Shown here piece by piece: positions 1-8,035 of a stretch of 64,000 nucleotides of DNA; position 1 is the first letter of the stretch; every line of letters starts with the position of its first letter. The notes beneath the pieces are model-generated. The model was given only the letters and a program-made list of their open reading frames with translations. It made no database searches and was not told the origin of the DNA. Position numbers and translations under genes: made by a program. The DNA comes from 43-108 sp001915545 (GTDB taxonomy: Bacteria > Bacteroidota > Bacteroidia > Bacteroidales > Bacteroidaceae), in assembly GCA_902491215.1 (NCBI GenBank), contig CABUGV010000017.1, positions 1 through 64,000 of the forward strand. Direction: 5' to 3'.

Positions 1-35
1 ATTTTGTATTGCCGGATGACCCGAAGCCGAGCTTG

Positions 36-88
36 CACCTCCCTCCTCCGCCCTTGGAGCGTAGCGGAAAGGGCGGAGGAGGGAGGTG
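36..88. repeat. GC-rich perfect hairpin at left edge
   Basis: Two 20-base arms (36-55 and 69-88) are perfect reverse complements around a 13-base loop. The arms are pyrimidine-rich on one side (CACCTCCCTCC...) and unusually G+C rich for this AT-rich intergenic DNA. There is no T-tract directly after either arm, so it is not a typical intrinsic terminator. It may be a dispersed intergenic repeat or an RNA structure at the end of whatever gene lies to the left. Nothing else is visible in 1-170. Confidence 0.6.
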
Positions 89-170
89 GAGAAGTTGCAC
101 TTCTAACTTGACTGTAGCATTTAAACACGAATATACTAAAAACCCTCAACCACAAGCTGTTCAACAAAAA

Positions 171-204
171 CGGTTGTGTGTATCAAAAAAAATACACACA
201 ACCG
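171..204 (-). terminator. Intrinsic terminator of the double SGNH esterase gene
   Basis: A 13-bp perfect stem (CGGTTGTGTGTAT with its complement, 171-183 and 192-204) lies just past the stop codon at 234. Read on the minus strand it is followed by TTTTTG, as expected of a Rho-independent terminator. Confidence 0.8.
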
Positions 205-233
205 TACAACGTCAGACGCATCCGTACTGATTA

Positions 234-1868
234 TTATTTCAAAAGACCTTCCATCGGACTATTCATTCGTCTGATACCTTCGGCAATACCCTTCGCATTG
301 AGCTGCGCCCCTTTGAGCGAAGAATGTGTATGGTCATGACAGAACATTTTTGCTGCCTTTTTGCGACCCATCTTGTCAAGTGCATCAGCTGTAATATTGT
401 GCAAGTCAATAAAATCTACGCCGGTAGCCTCCACAACATCCCTATACCATTTACCGTAAGAGTCATTTCTACGCTCCACCTTTCCACCAGGCCATTCATT
501 ACGAGGAGTGAGTGACACAAGTACAGGTATGCCTCCTTTCTCTTTCACATCACCAATAAACTTCTTCAGATACCATCCAAAAGAATAAATCACCTTATAC
601 TGTCCGTTAGAAGCAAGCTTATATACATGGCATGTATCATCAGCAGTTGCAATTGTACCACGTTCTTTATTTTTGTCAATATCTCCTATATCATTATGTC
701 CAAATTGTATCAAAACATAATCTCCAGGACGGATAGAATTATAAACTTCATCCCATCTGCCTTCATTAAGATACGTTCTAGTACTGCGTCCGGCCTTTGC
801 ACAATTAACCACAGTACATTTTGTAGAATCAAAAACAGTGTAGGCTTGACTTCCCCAGCCCCACATACCGTCTTTCTTCTTATCTTCATTCTTAACAGTC
901 GAATCGCCTGTGAGGAACACAACCGGTCTTCCATTCTTACGATCCACTTTCACAGTTTTAGGTTCGAGCGGAAGTAGGCATGCTCTAAGCCTATCCAACT
1001 GCGGATCATTATTCGAAGCAATACCTTCTGCTGCTGAGCGCGCATTCAATATCGCGCCGAACTCACTTGAATGTATCTTATCTCCAAAGAAATGATAATC
1101 GGTCTTCCATTTTCCGAAACTCTCAAATTTCTTGGCAGAAATATCATTAAGATCTATAAAAGGCACATTCTGTTCTTCTGCAATCTGCTTAGACCACAAG
1201 CCGAAAGTTTTATCCACGCGTGCAATTCTGTTCGGATTTTCAGCCTCATATGCATTACGTGGCGTCAAGGACATCAATATAGGAGTAGCTCCTGCCTTAC
1301 GTATATCAGCAATATACTTGCGCATATATTCGCCGAACGAATAAACAGTATCAACCACACCTGTTTCCTTTATAGTGACAACAAGCGAATCCTCATGGCT
1401 TATGCCCTTTATACTGGCCCTTGCACGTCCTGAGTCAAAAGGTCCATTATCATTATGCCCAAGTTCCAAAACGACATAATCACCAGGACGTATACCTTTC
1501 AATACATCTTTCCAGAGATATTTCCAGAATGTTCTGGAACTGGTACCTCCCAGCGCATGATTTTCTACCGTAATCTTGTTCTCGTCAAAAAATTGACGTT
1601 CAAAATATCCCCATCCCCATTGTCCGTTGTTGCCGTTTCCGAGAGTACCATTTCTCATTGTCGAATTGCCTACAAGAAATAATACAGGATTGTTACCCTT
1701 TCGGCTTGAACCGGACACAGGTCTGACTTGATTGGCCTTGGCCAAACTATCAAGCGTAAGATCTGTCACTTTGTTTACATCAGCCATACTTTCCATTTTT
1801 TTTGGCGTTTGTGCTAACAAAGTGCCACAAAGCGAGAAAGTTAAAATAAGTGATAAGGTTGTTTTCAT
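234..1868 (-). CDS. Secreted tandem SGNH/GDSL esterase, rhamnogalacturonan acetylesterase-like (CE12 type)
   Basis: A 544-residue protein with an N-terminal signal peptide (about 1-19) and two complete copies of an SGNH hydrolase fold. Copy one (about 62-290) has GNST with Ser69, a GHND block and a D...IHSS end. Copy two (about 315-535) has GDST, GHND and DHTHSS. These are block I (Ser), block III (Gly/Asn) and block V (Asp-x-x-His) of the family, so both copies look catalytically complete. Copy one has Asn where GDS is usual. CE12-type enzymes remove acetyl groups from rhamnogalacturonan or related pectin or xylan chains, probably in the periplasm or outside the cell. Single-domain members are about 230-260 residues, so this is an internal duplication. 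It sits alone, with its own terminator. The substrate is inferred. Confidence 0.85.
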   Translation of the reverse strand: MKTTLSLILTFSLCGTLLAQTPKKMESMADVNKVTDLTLDSLAKANQVRPVSGSSRKGNNPVLFLVGNSTMRNGTLGNGNNGQWGWGYFERQFFDENKITVENHALGGTSSRTFWKYLWKDVLKGIRPGDYVVLELGHNDNGPFDSGRARASIKGISHEDSLVVTIKETGVVDTVYSFGEYMRKYIADIRKAGATPILMSLTPRNAYEAENPNRIARVDKTFGLWSKQIAEEQNVPFIDLNDISAKKFESFGKWKTDYHFFGDKIHSSEFGAILNARSAAEGIASNNDPQLDRLRACLLPLEPKTVKVDRKNGRPVVFLTGDSTVKNEDKKKDGMWGWGSQAYTVFDSTKCTVVNCAKAGRSTRTYLNEGRWDEVYNSIRPGDYVLIQFGHNDIGDIDKNKERGTIATADDTCHVYKLASNGQYKVIYSFGWYLKKFIGDVKEKGGIPVLVSLTPRNEWPGGKVERRNDSYGKWYRDVVEATGVDFIDLHNITADALDKMGRKKAAKMFCHDHTHSSLKGAQLNAKGIAEGIRRMNSPMEGLLK

Positions 1869-1905
1869 AATAAATAGCTATAAGTGTTTATATTAAGAGT
1901 ACATG

Positions 1906-2451
1906 TCAAGATTCAAAGAATCGCCTCAGACCAGTTCTGGCATCAGACAATTTCGAAGCCCAATCTTCAACAGAATTTTGCCCTATTACATCTGTAACAT
2001 ACTTGACAGATACAAACGGAATATTCATAGACTTACATACCTCAGCTTCCGCATATGCTTCCATATCTACAACGTCGCCTTCTATATCACAAATGTCTGT
2101 CACAAAACTGTCGCCTGTATTGCACCAACACATATCATCGCATCCATCAATCTTGCTTATTCCAATCTTATTGTCAAAAGATATTCTGGATCCGATACCA
2201 GGCAAAGCCACTTTTTCAAGATCGCGATCAATGAAATTACGACAAACGAACACATCACCTACGTTATGCCGTATTGTACCAGCAGTACCAACATTCAAGA
2301 TTGCATCAGGACGAAATTCGTATATGGCGCGCATAAGATTCATAGCAGCTTGAACCTTACCCACTCCAGTTTTCACAAATACAACATCCTGATCAGGAAT
2401 ATCCAGTTGGAATCTTTCGCCTTCCACAGCGTATGCAACTACTAGTTTCAT
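1906..2451 (-). CDS. Nucleoside phosphorylase-family protein, MTA/SAH nucleosidase-like
   Basis: This 181-residue protein shows the purine nucleoside phosphorylase/MTAN fold signatures: NVGTAGT near residue 54, a VDMEAYAEA block that matches the ribose-binding Met-Glu of MTAN enzymes, and a later YVTD block holding the catalytic Asp. It is about 50 residues shorter than typical Pfs nucleosidases (about 230). The segment between NVGTAG and VDMEAY is compressed. It may hydrolyse 5'-methylthioadenosine, S-adenosylhomocysteine or a similar nucleoside in the cytoplasm; the exact substrate cannot be read. A TATTTTTG promoter element lies close upstream on the minus strand. A full SAH hydrolase gene (ahcY) also lies in this window, so SAH breakdown might be redundant. 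Confidence 0.75.
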   Translation of the reverse strand: MKLVVAYAVEGERFQLDIPDQDVVFVKTGVGKVQAAMNLMRAIYEFRPDAILNVGTAGTIRHNVGDVFVCRNFIDRDLEKVALPGIGSRISFDNKIGISKIDGCDDMCWCNTGDSFVTDICDIEGDVVDMEAYAEAEVCKSMNIPFVSVKYVTDVIGQNSVEDWASKLSDARTGLRRFFES

Positions 2452-2462
2452 GTGTTTTTGTG

Positions 2463-2470
2463 CAAAAATA
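2463..2470 (-). promoter_or_regulatory. Promoter -7 element of the nucleosidase gene
   Basis: On the minus strand this reads TATTTTTG, a perfect match to the Bacteroidetes -7 consensus TAnnTTTG, 12 bases before the ATG at 2451. The leader would be very short. No clear -33 TTTG is seen. Confidence 0.55.
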
Positions 2471-2622
2471 ACTATTTTTCTGCCACATTGTAAGAAATGA
2501 AATGCAATTATACAATACGACCTTCAATACATGTCATTTTTTGGAAAAACAAAAAGGTCCGCCGACAAATTGCCGACAGACCACCATGAACAGCTGAATA
2601 TCAATTGTTCAGCACACGCTAC

Positions 2623-2795
2623 TTATTGATTCTCGTACCAAAGATTGCCCCATATACTACGAGGTTTGGCTTGACCTTCACCTGTGGATATATCACCTCC
2701 TCCTTCGATATTATCAGGAGCGCTTGCACTTAGAATACTTTTCTGCATTTCAAATTCTTCTACCTCCATTGAAGGTTTCAAATAATTTTTTTCAT
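2623..2795 (-). pseudogene. Small conserved-looking peptide ORF with an apparent frameshift in an A7 run
   Basis: The open frame from the ATG at 2769 to the stop at 2623 encodes 48 residues with a glycine-rich GGGDIST segment and a basic, Trp-rich tail. An upstream ATG at 2795 opens with MKK but runs into a stop after five codons. If the homopolymer at 2786-2792 (seven A on the minus strand) had one more A, the start would read MKKNYLKPSMEVEEFE and join the 48-residue frame. That N-terminus (MKK..YxKPxMEV) is typical of small Prevotella and Bacteroides peptides. Either the gene lost one A, the assembly did, or expression needs slippage. It lies 29 bases downstream of the 678-residue secreted protein gene and may share its transcript. 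Function is unknown. Confidence 0.55.
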
Positions 2796-2823
2796 CTGTC
2801 TGTATTATTTTAAGATTAACAAT

Positions 2824-4860
2824 TTATTTCAAGTTATCAATAACCATCTTCTTTCCATTGACGATGTATATGCCTTTCACAGGAGAAGTCACCCTACGGT
2901 CTGTAAGATCATAAATCACGGCGTTCTTCATATCAACTTCACTTTCAATCTTATCGATGCCGGTTGTTTCACCGTCGTCTTCAACAAATCCGAAGTTTTT
3001 AATACCATTTGCCAAAGGCTTGAAGTAGCAACGATATGCGTCCAATGTAACAGCATCGCCTTCATTACCCTCAACCACCTTGCAGAACTTATTGCCTGAC
3101 AGAACGTATGTACCGTAATCCATCTTGTCTATGTCCGCAAATGTACCAACAAGATATGTATCCTCCTGAGGAGTTCCAACAACAGCTCCACCAACCTTTG
3201 CAGGAATAACGACTTCATCAGCACTAGCCTTGAATATATACGGTTTTCCAGCTTCCATTGCTTCCACCAGAGTAAGAGTTGCCAAATCATTCGTCATGCT
3301 TGATACAGAATAAACCTTATCAACACCTGATACAGATTCCATATCTACTTCATAAGGAAGACAGATTGTTCCGTAATCGCCGGATGCAACTTTACGCGAA
3401 TAAAATCTGCCAAGGAGAGTTATTTCACCTACATTTGCTCTTTGATTTGCGGCAATAGACAGACCTACAGAGATTTTTACATTCTTTGGAGTCGAAAGAC
3501 TTAATGGTATATATCTATATTGCCATCCAAATCCCTTACCAGAATTTGCGTATGTGCCATCCGTTGAAAAGTTTGCATTTCCGCTTTGGTCTATTCCAAC
3601 ACCCGTAAGTCCACGGCCTACAGAAATATCTGATTTTTCATCAAAACCCAAAGTAACGACAGCTTGGCTATTAGAACCACGCACAGCAACCTTCAAAACG
3701 TATTCTCCTGCCGGCAAATTTATATTCTGTGTAAGATTTCCATTGTCTGACTTGTTGTTCCAAACATTGTAATAATCAACAATAGCACCACTCCAATGAT
3801 CCGTATTTCGCGTCTGAACATTGTCATTTACCCACTCACCAAGTTCTATTTCATTTGGATAAATATATTTCACTGCATAAAACTCATCAACATTCAAATC
3901 ATTAGACCACGTGCCATTGAGTTCCGTCGCAGTTATTGTAGAAGCATTATCAAGCAACCTCTGGTTATAAATTGAAACATCGAGTCCAAGCTCCTCTGCT
4001 ACCGCAAGTTTCTCTCGGAAAGACTTAAGTGCATTATTCAAAGATGCACTAATCTTCTTAACATCAACTATAGAATTGTATACTTCTTCAATCCCTACAT
4101 CAGATTTTTCCAATACAGCCTCTGCATTATCCAATCTATCCTTTAATATCACATCAGCATTATCACGTCCGCCCAAACTTGCATCCACATCTGCAATAAC
4201 TTGTTTCAAAAGTGGTATATTTGGAACTTCTTCAACTTCTGCCAGATAAAAATTATCCAAGTAAGATGTTGCCGTGTATGCAAACTTTAAAGTCACATAC
4301 TTTTTTGAAGCATTAAATACGAAAAAACTTTGGGTCCATTGGTTATTATTAGCCCATTTCAGTTCATAAACAGGAGAGCCTAAACTTTTTTCCGCATCGG
4401 CTTCACCAAGAACATTGTACTTCGCATTCGTACCTATATTTATTCCACCAGACTGTAGCGTCTTCGTCCATCCAACAAACATATATTTTTGTCCTGTAGC
4501 CACTTTTGCAAAAGTACGAAGAGATGTTATATCCGTAGAACCAGCAGCATTTATATCAATACGATATTTTCCAGACTGAGAATATTGCTCAGACAATGTT
4601 CTCCTGAAAAAATTTTTACCATCATTAGAAAGAACTTCAGTTTTTGCATTATTCCATCCGCCATCATACCAACCGGGTATTTCGCCATTAACGGATTCGT
4701 CTTCAAAAGACCCATTAACAAAAAGATTCTCACCTACAACTTTATAGGCCTTATAATCCCCGATTGGACTTTGGACTATATCACCAACATTCTGAGCATT
4801 CACCGTACTGCTAAAAGCCAAAGCTGCACATGCCGAAAAAACAAGACATAATTTTTTCAT
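2824..4860 (-). CDS. Secreted multidomain protein, carbohydrate-binding-like, with C-terminal sorting-type tail
   Basis: A 678-residue protein. Residues 1-22 form a signal peptide ending AQN. Residues about 45-210 look like a beta-sandwich carbohydrate-binding module (opening NLFVNGSFED and ending with LDNFYLAEVEE). About 215-300 is a helical, FIVAR-like linker. A second beta-rich region (about 330-480) resembles another jelly-roll module. The end (about 640-678, IYDLTDRRV...KGIYIVNGKKM) is the short C-terminal domain common in Prevotella secreted proteins and similar to type IX sorting signals. No glycosidase active site is recognisable. The module order resembles the 1304-residue protein at 47.6 kb, so the two may act on similar glycans. 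Function beyond binding is inferred. Confidence 0.65.
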   Translation of the reverse strand: MKKLCLVFSACAALAFSSTVNAQNVGDIVQSPIGDYKAYKVVGENLFVNGSFEDESVNGEIPGWYDGGWNNAKTEVLSNDGKNFFRRTLSEQYSQSGKYRIDINAAGSTDITSLRTFAKVATGQKYMFVGWTKTLQSGGINIGTNAKYNVLGEADAEKSLGSPVYELKWANNNQWTQSFFVFNASKKYVTLKFAYTATSYLDNFYLAEVEEVPNIPLLKQVIADVDASLGGRDNADVILKDRLDNAEAVLEKSDVGIEEVYNSIVDVKKISASLNNALKSFREKLAVAEELGLDVSIYNQRLLDNASTITATELNGTWSNDLNVDEFYAVKYIYPNEIELGEWVNDNVQTRNTDHWSGAIVDYYNVWNNKSDNGNLTQNINLPAGEYVLKVAVRGSNSQAVVTLGFDEKSDISVGRGLTGVGIDQSGNANFSTDGTYANSGKGFGWQYRYIPLSLSTPKNVKISVGLSIAANQRANVGEITLLGRFYSRKVASGDYGTICLPYEVDMESVSGVDKVYSVSSMTNDLATLTLVEAMEAGKPYIFKASADEVVIPAKVGGAVVGTPQEDTYLVGTFADIDKMDYGTYVLSGNKFCKVVEGNEGDAVTLDAYRCYFKPLANGIKNFGFVEDDGETTGIDKIESEVDMKNAVIYDLTDRRVTSPVKGIYIVNGKKMVIDNLK

Positions 4861-5216
4861 AATACAATATTTAAGTTAACAACATATACAAGATTACTTA
4901 TTGCAGATTGTGAAAAAAATCCGGACATAACTTATGCTGTTCAGAATATTAGATTCACAAAATACAATTAAAGCACCTTTCAATGATAATGCTTTTCAAA
5001 AGATTTGGTTTAGGTTGTTCTGTCTTGTCTTCTATCCCCAATATACAAACAGCCATCAAATGCCACAATGACAACCACGGAAGCTTGTATGTTAAAGACG
5101 CGTTAAAATTACGAATTAAAATGTTATATCCAACAATTACGAATGTTTTTTCACCCAAACATCGTCTTCGAAATGCAATTTCTTATTTCAAATCAATATA
5201 AAATCCAAAAATCATT
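4861..5216. other. Intergenic region, 356 bases, no gene supported
   Basis: This gap separates the start of the 678-residue secreted protein gene from the end of the AraC gene. A weak TAATCTTG element for the secreted gene may lie near 4885-4892 on the minus strand. Short ORFs of about 70 codons on both strands lack family features and are not supported. I saw no clear hairpin or RNA gene. Confidence 0.5.
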
Positions 5217-6083
5217 TCAAATTTTCTTCATTCTATACTTCATAGGCGATACCCCATACTTTAACACGAAAAAGCGTCCAAAAACAGTCTGATCAGAAAA
5301 CCCCAGAAATTCAGATATTTCATTAACACTCATATCGGAACTTTCAAGAAGTCTTTTGGCCTCCGTACATATCAACTCTGAAATATGAAATTTTACAGTT
5401 CTTCCTGTAGTATTTTTGACGATACGCGAAAGATACGTTGTCGAAATATTCAGCCTGTCAGCGTAAAATGCTAGATCATGATGCATTCTATAGTTCTCAG
5501 CCAACAGCTTCTTGAAACTTCTAAATATTTCATCAGCACGCTTAACATACAACGGACGATTTCGACCATTGCAACACAGCATATCAGTAATAGAAAGCAA
5601 AAGACATCCGCACAAATGACGTATTACCCCATCACGGAAATAGCGGTAAGTTTTCAAATGTTCAGAGAACAACCTTACTTCCAGTTTCATGTATCTATAC
5701 CTATTTGCATCCAGATGGAAAATCGGTACATCTGACACACCGACAGTCCTCAAAAGATGATAATACATAGGCAATCCGTCAAACAAGCTATCAAAATAAT
5801 CAGGGTTCACATATATGCACCTCATAACAAAATCATTGCTGTATCCATAAACCTCACAGTTCATACTTGGAGTTAGTATAAACATGTCTTTCTTGCACGC
5901 CTCACAAACAGGCATACTGCCACACGACAACAATGCGTTACCGCTTTCAATAAGAGCGACGAAAAAACCTTTCTCAAACACAACATTTTCTCCACACGCC
6001 GTTTGTGCACTTACGACACAACTGTAGATACAGCCCTTATCATCTTTGCGCAACAAATATGTACCAGCATCACTTATATCCAT
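5217..6083 (-). CDS. AraC-family transcriptional regulator
   Basis: A 288-residue protein with an N-terminal cupin-like sensing half and a C-terminal AraC/XylS double helix-turn-helix (about 190-288). The DNA-binding half shows LAFYADRLNISTTYLSRIVK for the first helix-turn-helix and VNEISEFLGFSDQTVFGRFF followed by GVSPMKYR for the second, both classic. It is divergently transcribed from the membrane/kinase fusion gene at 6236 and shares a 150-base control region containing three CGTTTTTG-type direct repeats. It probably regulates that neighbour, itself, or both. The effector is unknown. Confidence 0.85.
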   Translation of the reverse strand: MDISDAGTYLLRKDDKGCIYSCVVSAQTACGENVVFEKGFFVALIESGNALLSCGSMPVCEACKKDMFILTPSMNCEVYGYSNDFVMRCIYVNPDYFDSLFDGLPMYYHLLRTVGVSDVPIFHLDANRYRYMKLEVRLFSEHLKTYRYFRDGVIRHLCGCLLLSITDMLCCNGRNRPLYVKRADEIFRSFKKLLAENYRMHHDLAFYADRLNISTTYLSRIVKNTTGRTVKFHISELICTEAKRLLESSDMSVNEISEFLGFSDQTVFGRFFVLKYGVSPMKYRMKKI

Positions 6084-6102
6084 AAAAAAGAAAATGAATC
6101 TG

Positions 6103-6146
6103 CAAAAATATACGTTTTGTTTCGTTTTTGTATAAATACGTTTTTG
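6103..6146. promoter_or_regulatory. Divergent control region: minus-strand promoter and CGTTTTTG direct repeats
   Basis: Bases 6103-6110 read TATTTTTG on the minus strand, a perfect TAnnTTTG element for the AraC gene. Next to it, CGTTTTG (6113-6119) and CGTTTTTG (6123-6130, 6139-6146) form direct repeats spaced about one and one and a half helical turns. AraC proteins often bind such repeats, so this is a plausible operator between the divergent genes. Binding is inferred. Confidence 0.4.
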
Positions 6147-6235
6147 TTTTAATTAAATATTTCATTTAAATAAAATGAACTTTGCACAAAAGTTCAGTAC
6201 TCACAAATAAAAGTCCAAAATACAAATCCAGAAAT

Positions 6236-7534
6236 ATGAAAAGAACAATAAAGAATTACACTTTACGCCGTTTTATTCTTTTTGCTATATCCCTATTCAT
6301 CAACGCATTCGGAATTGCATTCATCACTAAAGCAATGCTTGGCACTTCTCCTATTACAAGCGTCACATATGTGCTCAGCATGTTCACCTCATGGACGATG
6401 GGACAATGGACCATAGCCATAAACATTCTTTTTGTCATATTGGAATTACCATTTATCAGTATAAAAGAGTTGAAATCCGACATTAAAATGTTCACATTGC
6501 AGATACCTATTGCATTATGTTTTGGAACATTCATAGATATATCCATGAACATGTTGTTCTGGCTCAACCCTGCTGAATACATCAGCAAAATAGTTTTTCT
6601 ACTTATAGGATGTATAATTCTAGCCATCGGAATAGCATTGGAAGTCAAAGCCAATGCAGCAATGATGGCAGGCGAGTACCTTGTACGGACCATATCCAGA
6701 CACTTCAACAAAGAATTCGGATACGTCAAATTAGGTTTGGATATCACTCTGCTGTGCACAGCATGCGTGCTGTCAGTATGTTTCATGTCAGGCATATACG
6801 GAGTACGCGAAGGCACGGTTGTAGCGGCATTGGCCGTTGGCCCCATCGTGCATTTCATAAGTCCCTACTACTCATTTCTTGACAAATGGATAAATGATTC
6901 AGAAGTTGTCGCATGCGCAGAAAATGCACACAGCCAGAACAAAGTCATAACTATAGCACGGGAGTTCGGCAGTGGCGGACATCTTATAGGAGAAATGCTG
7001 GCAAAAGAGCTCGGCATAAAACTCTATGATAAAGAATTCATAAGTCTTGCAGCACAAAAAAGCAGCATAGACGAAGATTTCATAACCCGAAACGAACAGA
7101 CGATACCGTCATTTTGGCTGAAATGTATAATCGGCAGAGACAGCGGACAGACAGCCGAACACATTCTTTCTAAAGAAGATGTACTGTTCATTGCCGAAAG
7201 CAAAATAATTCAGGAAGTAGCAGAAAAAGAGCCATGCATAATTATCGGACGTTGCGCCGACTTCATTCTTAAGGACAATCCTAAGGCTATTAAGGTGTTC
7301 TGCTACTCTGACCCTGAAAGCGCATACGAGCGTTGTACTCAGTCATACGGTGTTCCAAAAGACAAGGCTGAAGCCGAAATACGAAGAATCAACCGTAACA
7401 GAGCGACCCATTATGAATATTATACAGGAAAGAAGTGGAAGGATCCAAGCCACTACGACCTGATGATAAACACGTCGCACATAGACATCGAAGAAGCCTG
7501 CAACCTCATCAAGAGGATATACGAAAAGATGTAA
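6236..7534 (+). CDS. Fusion of a YczE-like membrane domain with a cytidylate-kinase-like domain
   Basis: Using the ATG at 6236, the product is 432 residues; an upstream TTG at 6182 is possible but lies in the likely promoter. Residues about 10-215 form roughly six membrane segments of the YczE/YitT-like type (opening FILFAISLFINAFGIAFITKA). Residues about 237-432 form a P-loop kinase of the cytidylate-kinase-like family: ITIAREFGSGG near 238 is the modified Walker A, IIIGRCADFIL the next conserved block. The combination occurs in Bacteroidetes but the reaction is unestablished. It might phosphorylate a nucleotide or small ligand moved by the membrane half. It is divergent from the AraC gene and ends at a strong terminator. 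Confidence 0.7.
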   Translation: MKRTIKNYTLRRFILFAISLFINAFGIAFITKAMLGTSPITSVTYVLSMFTSWTMGQWTIAINILFVILELPFISIKELKSDIKMFTLQIPIALCFGTFIDISMNMLFWLNPAEYISKIVFLLIGCIILAIGIALEVKANAAMMAGEYLVRTISRHFNKEFGYVKLGLDITLLCTACVLSVCFMSGIYGVREGTVVAALAVGPIVHFISPYYSFLDKWINDSEVVACAENAHSQNKVITIAREFGSGGHLIGEMLAKELGIKLYDKEFISLAAQKSSIDEDFITRNEQTIPSFWLKCIIGRDSGQTAEHILSKEDVLFIAESKIIQEVAEKEPCIIIGRCADFILKDNPKAIKVFCYSDPESAYERCTQSYGVPKDKAEAEIRRINRNRATHYEYYTGKKWKDPSHYDLMINTSHIDIEEACNLIKRIYEKM

Positions 7535-7561
7535 TACTACCAGCAATTATAAAAACTCCAT

Positions 7562-7612
7562 AAAATGCCGAAATATAGACAAGGTCATGCCAGAACTATA
7601 TTTCGGCATTTT
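7562..7612 (+). terminator. Intrinsic terminator of the membrane/kinase fusion gene
   Basis: Arms AAAATGCCGAAATATAG (7562-7578) and its complement (7596-7612) give a 17-bp perfect stem that begins 27 bases past the stop codon and ends in TTTTTATTT. Confidence 0.85.
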
Positions 7613-7783
7613 TATTTGCTACAAGAAACAACAGATACACTTCTAAATCTATATGAACGACTACACAAATAATTAGATGTTTTATACACTTGACGAACAA
7701 AACACGTGAAAATGTATACTCTAAACAGTTATATCTTATATTAACAGACGACAAAAACTTCAATACACAGCAATATAAACAAA

Positions 7784-7810
7784 AAGCAGTTGCGAATATC
7801 GCAACTGCTT
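7784..7810 (-). terminator. Intrinsic terminator beyond the island's left att site
   Basis: A 12-bp perfect stem (AAGCAGTTGCGA with its complement, loop ATA) is followed on the minus strand by a T-run. It directly follows the tRNA 3' fragment at 7813-7859, so it was probably the original terminator of the tRNA before the island inserted. Confidence 0.75.
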
Positions 7811-7812
7811 TC

Positions 7813-7859
7813 CGTGGACCAGCCTGGGCTTGAACCAGGGACCTCCAGATTATGAGTCT
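7813..7859 (-). repeat. Left attachment repeat: 47-bp copy of the tRNA 3' half (att)
   Basis: These 47 bases are identical to 14485-14531, which is the 3' half (anticodon stem-loop, variable loop, T arm, acceptor) of the CAU tRNA gene at 14487-14560. Identity stops abruptly at 7859/14531, where the tRNA continues into its 5' half only on the right. This is the arrangement left by tyrosine-recombinase integration into a tRNA gene: a complete tRNA on one side, a 3' duplicate on the other. Confidence 0.85.
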
Positions 7860-8035
7860 TTTCGAGTAATATTTCATAAAATTCCGTGTAATATAAATGT
7901 GTTGATTTACAGTATCTAATGTATTTGGCAGTTTGCAGAGAAATACATACATTTGCAGTAGTTTGCTCCCGAAAAGGTCACCTCAAGGTCACCGAAACGA
8001 GTAAAGTTTGGCTTATAAATTAACGTATTATGAAT
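7860..8035. other. Island left end, non-coding
   Basis: This stretch lies between the left att repeat and the point where exporter homology stops. It holds the GGTCACC double repeat and no supported gene. The exporter reading frame runs into it for about 25 non-homologous codons. Confidence 0.5.
7972..7995 (+). repeat. Island left-end GGTCACC double repeat
   Basis: The core reads GGTCACCTcaAGGTCACC: two copies of AGGTCACC with a 10-base period. It matches 23 of 24 bases with 14414-14437 near the other island end. The position next to the att sites suggests arm sites for an integrase or a directionality factor. Confidence 0.65.

Noticed and set aside
5217..6083. AraC gene and 678-residue gene as one operon
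   Set aside because: A 356-base gap separates them and the AraC gene has its own divergent promoter; co-transcription is possible but not supported.
7813..7859. Third functional tRNA gene
   Set aside because: Only the 3' half is present; the D arm and 5' acceptor strand are missing, so it cannot fold as a tRNA.
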